From an uncultured Coriobacteriales bacterium (GTDB lineage Bacteria > Actinomycetota > Coriobacteriia > Coriobacteriales > UMGS124): DNA of 64,000 bases. The notes below the pieces were generated by a model. It was not told the origin of the DNA and did not search any database. It worked only from the letters and a program-made list of their open reading frames with translations. The DNA lies in NCBI GenBank assembly GCA_934636245.1, contig CAKUAI010000005.1, forward strand, positions 62,001 through 126,000, written 5' to 3'. Positions 48,679 through 59,600 of the stretch are shown here, piece after piece; position 1 is the stretch's first letter; every line of letters begins with the position of its first letter. Position numbers and translations under genes: made by a program.

Positions 48679-50153
48679 GTAGTGTCGCGAAAGTTGGTGT
48701 AAGGCTCGGCTCCGAAGGAAGCGGCCTCGCCGCAGCCTGAAACCACGCCGACTATACTATGCCGCCTCGACCCTGTCCGCAAGCTCCAGGCTCGACTCTA
48801 TCGCCCGCCTCGCGAACTCCAGCAGCTCCGCCCCGCCCCGCGCGTCACTTGCGGCCGGCGCCTTCGCCTCGTAGAGCTCGCGCATCCTGGCCTCCGAGAA
48901 GTAGCGCGAGTCGGCCCACAGGTCGTCCTGCTCGCACATGACGGCCCCGGCGAGCCTCTCCAGCGACGCCACGGAGGGGAACACCTGCACCACCCTCGAG
49001 CGGCGCTTTATCTCGCGGTTGGTGCGCTCCTGGAGGTTGTTGGTCCGCAGGCGCTTCCAGTGAGACGCCGGGAAGTCCAGGTAGGCGAGCGCGTCGGGCT
49101 CGGCCTCCTCGAGCAGGCGGGCCGCCCTGGGGCAGCAGGACTCCAGCATCTCGACGGCGACGTGGTACATGGCCGCCACCGCCGGCGCGTCCTTGCCGCG
49201 GAAGACCGGCGACAGGATGCGCCCCACGCGGGCCCTGAGCGCGCGCGACCCGGCCTCGCGCATGCAGTCGCGCATCAGGTGCACCACGCAGCGCTGCCAG
49301 GCGGCGCCCTGGAAGACCTCGCCCAGCGCGCGCACCAGGCCCGGGTGGGCGTCGGAGACCACGAGCCTGACGCCCTCCACGCCCCTGGACTTGACGGTTC
49401 TGAGGAAGGCGAGCCACGAGTCGTAGGACTCGGTGTCCACCACCGACACGCCCAGCACGCGCCTCCAGCCGCCCTCGTCGCAGCCGATGGCCGTGACCAC
49501 GGCGGTGGAGGCGACGCGGCCCTCCCGGCGGCACTTGACGTAGGTGGCGTCGAGCCACACGTAGGGCACCCCGGAGCCCGACAGGTCGCGGCCCACGAGC
49601 TCGGCCACGTCGGCGTCGAGGTCCCGGGCGATGGCGCTGACCTGGTCCTTCGACAGGCGGGAGACGCCCATCCTCTCGGCGACCCTCTGGACCTTGCGCG
49701 TGCCCGTGCCCGTGGCGCACGTCTCGGCCACGGCCGCCGCCAGGGCCCGGTCGACCCGCTGGTAGCGGGTGATGACGTCCTCGGGGAAGAAGCTGCCCGA
49801 GCGCAGCTTGGGCACCCTGAGCGACAGCTCGCCCACGCAGGTCTTGAGCGCGCGGGTCCTGTAGCCGTTCCGGCTGTTGCCGGTGGCCTCGCACATCTGG
49901 TCGGCCTCGGCGTCCATGATGCCGTTGGCGACGTCCTCGACGAGCCTGCGGATGAGCTCCTGCAGGTTTATCGCCCCGTCCTCGAACCGGGGCATCGCGC
50001 ACGCCTGCGCCGGGATTTCTGCTATATTCTCCATGCGGCCTTCGTTCCTTTCCTCGAACCTGACTTGTCGCGATTTCAGATTCTAGGGCGAAGGCCGCCC
50101 CACGTTCGGGGCCAATCAGAAGAAGCGCTTACACCAACATTTCCGACGCGATC
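48679..50153 (-). mobile_element. Complete IS256-family insertion sequence, 1,475 bp
   Basis: Imperfect inverted ends at 48679-48703 and 50128-50153 share GTTGGTGTAAG and a GTCG-GAAA-like outer part. The element is flanked by the 9-bp direct repeat AGCATCTTG (48670-48678 and 50154-50162), a target duplication of the size IS256 elements make. It contains one intact transposase gene, so it is recent and possibly active. The outer few bases of the two ends do not match well, so the exact borders are inferred from the duplication. Confidence 0.85.
48757..50034 (-). CDS. IS256-family (mutator-type) transposase
   Basis: This 425-residue DDE transposase has acidic residues in VWLDATYVKCRR, VVSDAHPGLVRA and NNLQERTNREIKRR (the Asp, Asp, Glu of the family). 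The central VVTAIG...GWRRVLG and CVVHLMRD (conserved C-x2-H) motifs are also present. It cuts and joins the element ends. Start ATG 50034 follows AAAGGAACGAAGG. The reading frame is full length with no lesion. Confidence 0.95.
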   Translation of the reverse strand: MENIAEIPAQACAMPRFEDGAINLQELIRRLVEDVANGIMDAEADQMCEATGNSRNGYRTRALKTCVGELSLRVPKLRSGSFFPEDVITRYQRVDRALAAAVAETCATGTGTRKVQRVAERMGVSRLSKDQVSAIARDLDADVAELVGRDLSGSGVPYVWLDATYVKCRREGRVASTAVVTAIGCDEGGWRRVLGVSVVDTESYDSWLAFLRTVKSRGVEGVRLVVSDAHPGLVRALGEVFQGAAWQRCVVHLMRDCMREAGSRALRARVGRILSPVFRGKDAPAVAAMYHVAVEMLESCCPRAARLLEEAEPDALAYLDFPASHWKRLRTNNLQERTNREIKRRSRVVQVFPSVASLERLAGAVMCEQDDLWADSRYFSEARMRELYEAKAPAASDARGGAELLEFARRAIESSLELADRVEAA

Positions 50154-50162
50154 AGCATCTTG

Positions 50163-50521
50163 CCGTGCAGGAGTCGGCATGGTGCCGTACAAAAGAGACC
50201 CTAGTGCCTGAGCATGGGTCAGTGTATGCCAAAACCTTGCAATACGTTGCTTGAAGCGCCCATGGTGCCCAGCTGACTTTTCCTGGGACTGCCCGGGTTT
50301 TTTGTGCGATTAGCCCCATGTGGTGGAAATATGGCCATTATCAGCACTAGAAGAAGCGTTTAAGTAAACTACGTCACACAATATCTTGTATATACCTAAA
50401 TAGTGCGACCTCCATATGTTGTCGCGGAATATCTTTGAAACAGAAGACAACAGCAAATACACAGATTCTTACATCGAGTCTGAAGATTCATTCAGAAATA
50501 CTGCTAAAATTGCGCCAATTT
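50163..50521. other. A/T-rich region between the IS element and the adhesin leader
   Basis: No reliable gene was seen. From about 50330 the base composition is much more A/T-rich than the rest of the window and should hold the adhesin promoter. A small hairpin TCTGAA-N6-TTCAGA lies near 50480-50500. No promoter can be picked with confidence. Confidence 0.45.
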
Positions 50522-50580
50522 GCCAATGTGCAGCCCACGTATCGCTATTCGATATGTGGGCTGCTGCCATACATTGGCGC
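50522..50580 (+). promoter_or_regulatory. Large leader hairpin upstream of the adhesin gene
   Basis: GCCAATGT and GCAGCCCACGTATCG (50522-50544) pair with CGATATGTGGGCTGC and ACATTGGC (50550-50578), with small bulges and a 5-nt loop. It ends about 80 nt before ATG 50661. It may regulate transcription or RNA stability. Confidence 0.6.
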
Positions 50581-50679
50581 AGCTTTGTCGTTTTGTTGAT
50601 GAGCTATTGGATGAGTGTTGTCCAAGTGTTGCAAGAAAAGTGGGAGAAAGGAGTTTATTGATGAGCTCGAAAACTGTGC

Positions 50680-50688
50680 GGGGGGGGG
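50680..50688 (+). repeat. Nine-G homopolymer tract between a strong start site and the adhesin frame
   Basis: AAAGGAG (50647-50653) lies 7 nt before ATG 50661. With nine G this start reads MSSKTVRGGVLQC and stops at 50744. With ten (or seven) G it would enter the adhesin frame as MSSKTVRGGGAPMPISMW. This is the geometry of slipped-strand phase variation. Confidence 0.7.
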
Positions 50689-50695
50689 TGCTCCA

Positions 50696-53600
50696 ATGCC
50701 GATTTCGATGTGGCGTCGCGTTCTCGCGTTGTTCCTCAGTGTAATCCTCGTGCTCCAGAACCTTACCTGCTGGATGACGCCTGCATGGGCAGAGGGGCTG
50801 GCCTCCACCGGAGAGGTTGTTGCTGCCGAGCAGGTAGATGCCGCTGATGCGGCAGATCAGCCTGCGGCATCTGGCGACCAGGGTGCTGCGGGCACGCCTG
50901 CGTCTTCTGGCGACGACGCATCCAACGGCACTGGCGACGCCGACAATACCGGTGCTGACGCGAACTCCGCGGGCGATTCTGCTGCCGATGCCGGCCTTGC
51001 GGGTGTCTCGGCTGATGCTGCCGGCTCGCAGCAAGTGGCCCAGGCCCCCGTTGCCCTTACGGGCGAGGAGGGCGCCGGCTCCGAGGAGACCGTGGCTACT
51101 CCGAGGGCCTATAATCCCAACGCTCCGTTTGTGCCCATCGACGACTCCACGTCGCACGGCATGCAGGTCCAAATCACCTATGACGGTGAAAAGCCCTGGC
51201 AGGGCGAGGCCATCACGCCTGACACGGAGATGCAGGGCGAGATTACGGGCAGCATCAACGAGGGCGTGCTCACCCCTGAGACCCCGCGCCTGAGCTACGT
51301 GTTCCCGTCGAACATCACGGTGCCTAATATTGGCGACACCGACCTTTACGACGAGAGCGGTGCCTACAAGGCGACGTGGTCCATCTCCAACGGCGTGTTC
51401 TATATCACCTATGCCGAGGAGTGGCTCCAGAAGCATCCCTCTGGCATCACGCTTGGTATCAACTTCAAGATGAGGTTGAACCCTGCTGGCGGTTACGATG
51501 CCGACAAGGTTGAGGTCAAGTTCCCGGGCATCTCCACCATCGTGACGTTCCCCCTCAAGGACGGCAACGTCTCGGGCAACAAGTGGGGTACCGTTGACTC
51601 CCAGAGCAATACGGTGACGTGGACCGTTCAGCTCGACGTTGCCTCTAAGGCGACGAACGTCGTGCTGACCGACACAATTGGCTCCAACCTCATGTTTGAC
51701 GGGGCCACGTTCAAGCTCGACGGCACCGCTCTGACGACGCCCCCGACCGTGAACGGCCAGACTGCCACGCTCAACCTGGGCGATCTCTCGCAGGGCCGTC
51801 ACACGCTGACCTACACCACGCCCATCTCGCCCGACGCATGGAAGACGGTCGCCAACGGTGGCCAGCTCTCCGGTGTGGACAACGCGGCCAGCTGGACGTG
51901 GGGTTCCAACGGCGAGAACAACAAGAACAACGTCGGTCCCACCGGCCCCCAGCTTTCCATCAACATGGCAGGCAAGCAGGGCACGGGCACCTCGGACGAC
52001 ATCACTTGGACGGCCTCGATCAACACCGGTTCGCTCAAGGCCGACATGGCCGGCTATGTCTTTACCGACACGCTCGGCGCGGGCCATACTTACAAGGGCA
52101 ACTACGAGGTGAAGGACGCTTCCGGTGCAACCGTTGCCACGGGCGCGCTACCCACCGACGGCTCGAGCTTCAGCTACACCTTTGGCGCCGACGCCGGCAA
52201 GCAGACGTACACCATCGTGTACCACACCCAGATGACCGATGCCGCCTCCAAGGATCCGGTGAACAACAAGTTCACCATCGAGAATCCCAACGGAGGCCCC
52301 AAGGGTGACGCGTCTTCCAACTTCATTCCCGCAGACGACACCCAGTACATCACCAAGCGGCTCGTGAGCTCCGAGACTGCCGCCACCGATGGCTATGCCA
52401 CCTGGGAGTCCACCATCTTCATGTCGCGCATGTCGGCCAGCACCGACCCCGCAACGGTGACCTTCACCGACGAGTTCAACGCCAGCCAGTATCAGCGCAC
52501 CACCTTTGACCAGCTCAAGCTCATGGCGGGGGATTACCAGCTCGTTGAGGGCGTGGACTACACGGTCACCAACGACGGTCAGTGGAACACGCTTGAGTTC
52601 ACCTTCATGGCCAGCGATGCGGTGCGCGCCCTCATCGGCACCGCCGACGTCACGGTGACCTACCGCACCAAGTGCGACGGCTCCAACGACACGTACACGA
52701 ACAAGTCCACCCTCAGGACGCCCACAGTGACCCAGTCTGCCGAGGCGAGCTTCACCATCAAGGCCGACAAGACGCCTGAGGTCGCCAAGAACGGCAACAT
52801 GTCTTGGGACGCGAGCTTCGACTGGAGCAAGGTCGAGGCCGGCTCCACCGAGAAGGGCGCCTGGGTTTCCAACTGGACGGTTCTCGTCAACCAGGTGCAG
52901 CCCAACGGGTGGACCACCGCACCCGCAGGTCCCTTGGGCGGCGTCGACGTCATCGTCACCGACGAGATGCCCGAAAACATGGTGTACGTGCCGGGCAGCT
53001 CCCGGTACTACCTGCACGGCAGCGACAATAGCACGATCGGCCATTGGCCGACGCTGACCGCCGAGCCTGTCTGCGAGGGTTCCACCGCCGTCTTTACGGT
53101 GAAGACCGACGTCGAGGGCGTCAAGACAGACGTTAACTATTACGTTGAGCTTCAGTATCAGACTGCTGTGCACAGCTCCGCGCTGGGCAATTCCGGCACT
53201 GCGGTGCAGTTCACCAACAAGGCCTACGCCCAGGCTGGCACGCAGACCTTCCCCGCCGGTTTCAAGACCGTCGAGGGCATGAACGAGATCATGAAGAAGT
53301 CGGCCGAGCAGGTGCCCAACAGCTCCTACATCAAGTACACCATCTCGGTGAACAAGAACGCGGTCGACCTCGTGCCGGGCTCCGACACCCTCACGCTTGT
53401 GGACACGATGGACTCCAAGTGCACCTACCTGCCGTCCACGCTGCACGTGTACTACCAGGGCACGACCACCGAGGTGCCCGGTTGCTCCACCCTCACCGAG
53501 AACGTCACGCTTGACAGCGGCGCTCGCGCCACGAGGCTCACGCTCACCATTCCCGACTCCTGCGCAATCGACGTGGTGTATCAGGTGCAGCCTGCCGGCA

Positions 53601-56600
53601 ACCCCGGCGACCAGGTCAACCTGGTGAACAGCGTTGAGCTCTCCGGTGTTGCCAACAGTGCCATCTCGCATCAGAAGCAGTGGACTGTCGTGAAGGCCGG
53701 CGCCAACACCGAGGGCACGGGCTACGGCATCACCATCACGAAGTCCGACGCCGCCAACGCCAAGAACGTCCTTGGGGGCGCTACGTTCGAGCTGTACCAG
53801 GTCGCCTGGAACGGCTCCGAGACGCTTGTTGGCACGCAGATAAGCAACGACAACGGCGTGGTGCAGTTCGGCTCCAAGGAGACGCCGCTGCTTGCCTGCA
53901 CGCTCTACTACTTCGTGGAGACCCAGGCACCTGCAGGCTACACGTGCTCCTCTGACAAGACGTACTTCATGTTCAAGGGCACTTACAGCCAGGAGAAGTA
54001 CCAAGAGGCGCTCGACAAGGCCAAGGCGATCGGCATTGTCGAGCCTAGCCCGGCGACGTCCTTCAACATCACCAACAAGAAGAGCGACAATCCCGTCGTG
54101 ACGGGCGAGTTCCAGCTCGAGCTCGCAAAGACCGTCAACGGCGAGGCCCCCAAGGCGGGGGAGACGTTCGAGTTCTCCGCCGCCTCCGCCGACGAGGGCG
54201 CCCCCGTTCTCCCCGACGTCGTGACTGACGAGGACGGCCGCGCCGCCTTCGCCGCGGCGCAGCTTGGCGACAAGGACGCCGGCAAGACCTACACCTACAC
54301 GATCCATGAGCTTACGGGGGCCGCCGAGGGTTGGACCAACGCCCCCGACGTCATCGCGACGGTGAAGGTCGCCGCCGAGCGCGACGCCCAGGGCAACCTC
54401 GCCGTCGAGGTGGCGTACTCCACCGGCACCGACGTCGCCCGTTTCGACAACGCCTACCAGGCCAAGTCCGCCATCGCGACGCTTGCGGTGGACAAGGTTG
54501 TCAACGGAGAGAAGAACGACGCCGTCGACGAGGCGTTTACGTTCGAGCTGAAGGCTGCCTCTGCGGACGCTCCCATGCCCGAGGGTGGCGCGACGCTGGC
54601 GGTGACCGGCACGGGCACTGCCCAGTTCGGCTCCATCGTCTTTACCAAGGCGGGCGTCTACAAGTACGTCATTCACGAGACCTCCGACCTGGGTATGGGT
54701 TGGGCCAACGACGCAGACGTCAATGTCACGGTCGAGGTCACGGTCGACGACGCCACGCGCGACCTTGTGGCGAAAGTCGACTACGACCGCGCTATTGCCG
54801 ATGACAGCGCGGCCGCATTCAACGACATCCATGTGGCCGACGGAAAGGCTGTCATCGCGGTGAGCAAGACCGTGAACGGCTCCTCCACCGCCAAGCCCAA
54901 CGAGACCTTTGACTTCGCGCTCTACCAGGCAGATGCCGACGGCAAGGCTACGGGCGAGCAACTCGGCCGTACGGTGAGCGTTGTGACCGGCGGCACGGCG
55001 AGCTTTGATGAGCTGACGTTTAACCAGGTCGGCACGTATGTCTACGTGGTTCGCGAGGTTGGTCACGACGGCAATGGCTGGACCGCTCACGACGACGTGG
55101 CTGTTGCGGTGAGCGTCGAGAAGGACCCTGCCACCAACAGGCTTGTCGCTACGGTCAACTATGGCCCGGGCAAGAGCGCGGCTGAGTTCAACGACCTCTA
55201 CGAGGCCACGGGCTCTGCGACCCTCTCCGTTGCCAAGACTGTGAACGGCGAGGCTCCCCAGGCCGACCAGAAGTTCGACTTCGAGCTCAGAGCCGTGACC
55301 GAGGGCGCCCCCATGCCCGAGAACAACACTGCCACCACCGTGGGCGCCGCCCTCGGCTCCTTCGGCCAGATCGAGTTCGGCCTGGCAGACGCCGGCAAGA
55401 CCTACGAGTACGTCATCCACGAGGCCACGCCTGCCACGGCGGGCTGGACCATGGCCAGTGACGTGACCGCGACTGTCATGGTGGGCGCCGACAATGGTGA
55501 CGGCACGCTCGCGCCCTGCGCCGTCACGTACTCCGCGGCCACGCAGGACTCCCAGGCCGCCCTCTTCAACAACGTGTACAGGCAGGTCTCCGGCGAGTTC
55601 CAGCTCGGCCTGGTCAAGACCGTCAACGGCGAGGCCCCCAAGGCCGGCGAGACGTTCGAGTTCTCCGCGACCGCCGAGGGCAACAACGCCGCCGACGCGC
55701 CTGCGTTCGGCAACGTGACGACCGCCGAGGACGGCTCCGCCTCCTTCGCCGTGGCCAAGCTCTCCGACAAGGACGCCGGCAGGACCTACACCTACCGCAT
55801 CCACGAGGCCACGGCCGCCGCGCAGGGCTGGACCAACGCCCCCGACGTCATCGCGACCGTCACGGTGGGCGTGCCCACCGACGCCGGCGTGCTCACGGCT
55901 GATGTTACGTACAGGCTCGACGCCGAGGGCTCTGAGGCATATGCCGGCGCCGCCCAGTTCGACAACCTCTACCAGGCCAAGCCCGCCCGCGCCGCCCTCG
56001 CGGTGGACAAGACCGTCAACGGCGAGAAGGACGAGTCTGTCACGAAGCAGTTCACCTTCGCGCTGCTCGACGAGTCCGGCGAGCAGGTCGGCGACGAGGT
56101 GACCGTCGGTGGCACCGGCGCCGCCGAGTTCGGCGAGCTCGTCTTCGACGCCCCCGGCGCCTACCGCTACACCGTGCAAGAGACCTCGGCTGCGGGCGCA
56201 GGCTGGACCAACGCCGCCGACGTCGAGGCTGTCGTCACGGTCGGCTACGCCGGCAACGGCCGCGACCTCGAGGTCGAGGCCATCGAGTACTCCAAGGGCA
56301 CCGACGCCGCCGCGTTCGACAACACCTACGCCGCCACGGGCGAAGCCGTTATCTCGGTGAGCAAGACCGTCAACGGGGGTACCGAGGCTGGCCAGGGCGA
56401 GAGCTTCACGTTCGGCCTCTATGAGGCCGACGCGCAGGGTAATAGGATCGGCGAGCCCTTTGCATACGCCTCCACCATGGTGGGCGGCACTGCGAGCTTC
56501 GATCCCATCTCGTACAACGTTGATGCAGCGGGCAAGACGTTCACCTATGTCGTGCACGAGACCGGCCACAATGCAAACGGTTGGACGGCCGCTCCCGACG

Positions 56601-59600
56601 TGACCGTGACCGTGAGTGTTTGCGACAACGGCGACGGCACACTCAAGTGCGACGTGTCCTACTCCAGGGGCACCGACGCCGCCGCGTTCGACAACACCTA
56701 CGTCGCGGCCACGGGCGAGTTCCAGCTCGAGCTCGCAAAGACCGTCAACGGCGAGGCCCCCAAGGCGGGGGAGACGTTCGAGTTCTCCGCCGCCTCCGCC
56801 GACGAGGGCGCCCCCGTTCTCCCCGACGTCGTGACTGACGAGGACGGCCGCGCCGCCTTCGCCGCGGCGCAGCTTGGCGACAAGGACGCCGGCAGGACCT
56901 ACACCTACCGCATCCACGAGGCCACGGCTGCAGCCGAGGGCTGGACGAACGCCCCCGACGTCATCGCGACCGTCGCGGTGGGCGTGCCCACCGACGCCGG
57001 CGTGCTCACGGCTGATGTTACGTACAGGCTCGACGCCGAGGGCTCTGAGGCATATGCCGGCGCCGCCCAGTTCGACAACCTCTACCAGGCCAAGCCCGCC
57101 CGCGCCGCCCTCGCGGTGGACAAGACCGTCAACGGCGAGAAGGACGAGTCTGTCACGAAGCAGTTCACCTTCGCGCTGCTCGACGAGTCCGGCGAGCAGG
57201 TCGGCGACGAGGTGACCGTCGGTGGCACCGGCGCCGCCGAGTTCGGCGAGCTCGTCTTCGACGCCCCCGGCGCCTACCGCTACACCGTGCAAGAGACCTC
57301 GGCTGCGGGCGCAGGCTGGACCAACGCCGCCGACGTCGAGGCTGTCGTCACGGTCGGCTACGCCGGCAACGGCCGCGACCTCGAGGTCGAGGCCATCGAG
57401 TACTCCAGGGGCACCGACGCCGCCGCGTTCGACAACACCTACGCCGCCACGGGCTCCGCGACCCTCTCCGTCGCCAAGACCGTGAACGGCGAGGCGCCGG
57501 CCGGGGACCAGGGATTCGACTTCGAGCTCAAGCCCGCAACCGAGGGCGCCCCCATGCCCGAGGCCGACGTCGCCACGACGGTGGGCTCCGCCCGCGCCTC
57601 CTTCGGCCAGATCGAGTTCGGCCTGGCAGACGCCGGCAAGACCTACGAGTACGTCATCCACGAGGCCACGCCCGCCACGGTGGGCTGGACCATGGCCGGC
57701 GACGTGACCGCGATCGTCACGGTCGGCGCCGACAGGGGCGACGGCACGCTCGCACCCTGCGCCGTCACGTACTCCGCGGCCACGGCCGACGGCACGGCGG
57801 CGCTCTTCGACAACGCCTACGAGCAGGCCTCCGGCGAGTTCCAGCTCGCGGTGAGCAAGACCGTCAACGGCGCCGCCCCCAAGGCCGGCGAGAGCTTCGA
57901 GTTCTCCGCCGCCTCCGCCGACGAGGGCGCGCCTGCGTTCGAGAACGTCACCACCTCCGAGGACGGCTCCGCCTCCTTCGCCGTGGCCAAGCTCTCCGAC
58001 AAGGACGCCGGCAGGACCTACACGTATCGCATCCACGAGGTCACGACTGCCGCACAGGGCTGGACCAACGCCCCCGACGTTATCGCGACCGTCACGGTGG
58101 GCGAGCGCAGCGACGAAAACAGCCTGACTGCAAGCGTCTCCTACAGGCAGGATGTCGACGGGGTCGAGCCTTATGCCGGCGCCGCCCGATTCGACAACGC
58201 CTACCAGGTCAAACCCGCCGTTGCCACGCTCACCGTTGACAAGCTCGTCAATGGTGAGAAGAACGCCAGCGTTGCCAAGCAGTTCACGTTCGAGCTCAAG
58301 GCCGCCTCTGAGAACGCCCCCATGCCTGAGGGAAGCGCACTGCTGTCGGTGACCGGCACCGGCACCGCTCAGTTCGGCGCCATCACGTATGATGCGGCGG
58401 GTGCCTATGCGTACGTCATTCGTGAGGTCTCTGAAGAGGGTGCAGGCTGGACCAACGCTCCCGAGGTGACTGTGAGTGTCATTGTCGGCGCGAAGGGCGG
58501 CGAGGGCACCGATAGGCGCGATCTCGAAGTCAAGAGCGTCGAGTACTCCAACGGCGCCGATGCCAACGGCGAGGCTGCTACGTTCAACAACGTCTACTCT
58601 GCTTCCGGCGAGGCTGTCATCTCTGTGAGCAAGGCTGTCGTTGGCGGCACTGGGGCCACGGCTGACGAGGTCTTCACGTTTGACCTCCTTGATGCCGAGG
58701 GCAACAAGCTTTCGACCGCAGAGGCGAAGGCCGGCGAAACTGCAAGCTTCAAGCCGATTCAGTACGCTCTTGCCGACGCTGGGAAGACGTTCGACTACAC
58801 CGTCCGCGAGGTCGGCCACAACGACAAGGGTTGGACGGCTGACAGCGAGGTCTCGGCGAGTGTGAAGGTGACCGACAACCTTGACGGCACGCTCGGCACC
58901 TCCGTTTCGTACAGCCGTGGCACCGACTCCGCTGAGTTCACCAACGTGTATGCCGCGTCCGCCGAGGCTGTCTTCTCCGTGTATAAGACCGTCAACGGAG
59001 CAACCGTGGCCAAGCCCGGCGAAACCTTCACCTTCGACCTGTACAAGGCCGATGAGTCCGGTGCGGCCGTGGGCAGCGCGCTCGGTACGGTCGAGGCCCA
59101 GATGGGCCAGATTTCCAGCTTCAACTCGGTGCGCATCACCTCTGAGGGCACCTACAGGTTCGTCATCCATGAGACCGGCCACAATGCCGATGGTTGGACT
59201 GCCGCTCCCGATGTGGTAGTGACCGTTGTCGCCACGGACAACGGCGACGGCACGCTCAAGCTGGAGGTAACTTACTCCAACGAGTCTCACGGCGCCGCCG
59301 CGTTCAACGACGTCTATGCCGCCGCAGGTGAGGCTGCCATCGCCGTGACCAAGACCGTTAACGGCAGCACTGAGGCCAAGCCTGACGAGACCTTTACGTT
59401 TGACCTGCTTGATGCCGAAGGCAACGTGCTGTCAACCGCCGAGGCCAAGGTGGGGCAAACTTCCTTCTTTGACCGCATTGCGTACACCTTCGATGATGCA
59501 GGAAAGACGTTTACGTACGCCGTCCACGAGACGGGCCATAACGACAATGGTTGGGCGGCCGACTCTGATGTGACCGCGACGGTCAGGGTCTCTGACAACG

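Noticed and set aside
50416..50661. Possible 81-residue protein just before the adhesin, ending in TGATG overlap with ATG 50661
   Set aside because: It has no ribosome site, spans the large leader hairpin and shows no coding character. The overlap is more simply chance around the strong start site.
52148..59290. A 2,380-codon open frame on the minus strand inside the adhesin gene
   Set aside because: It is the antisense shadow of a repetitive high-GC gene. Its repeats mirror the adhesin repeats, it has no ribosome site, and its composition (V, G, R, H-rich) is typical of such shadows.
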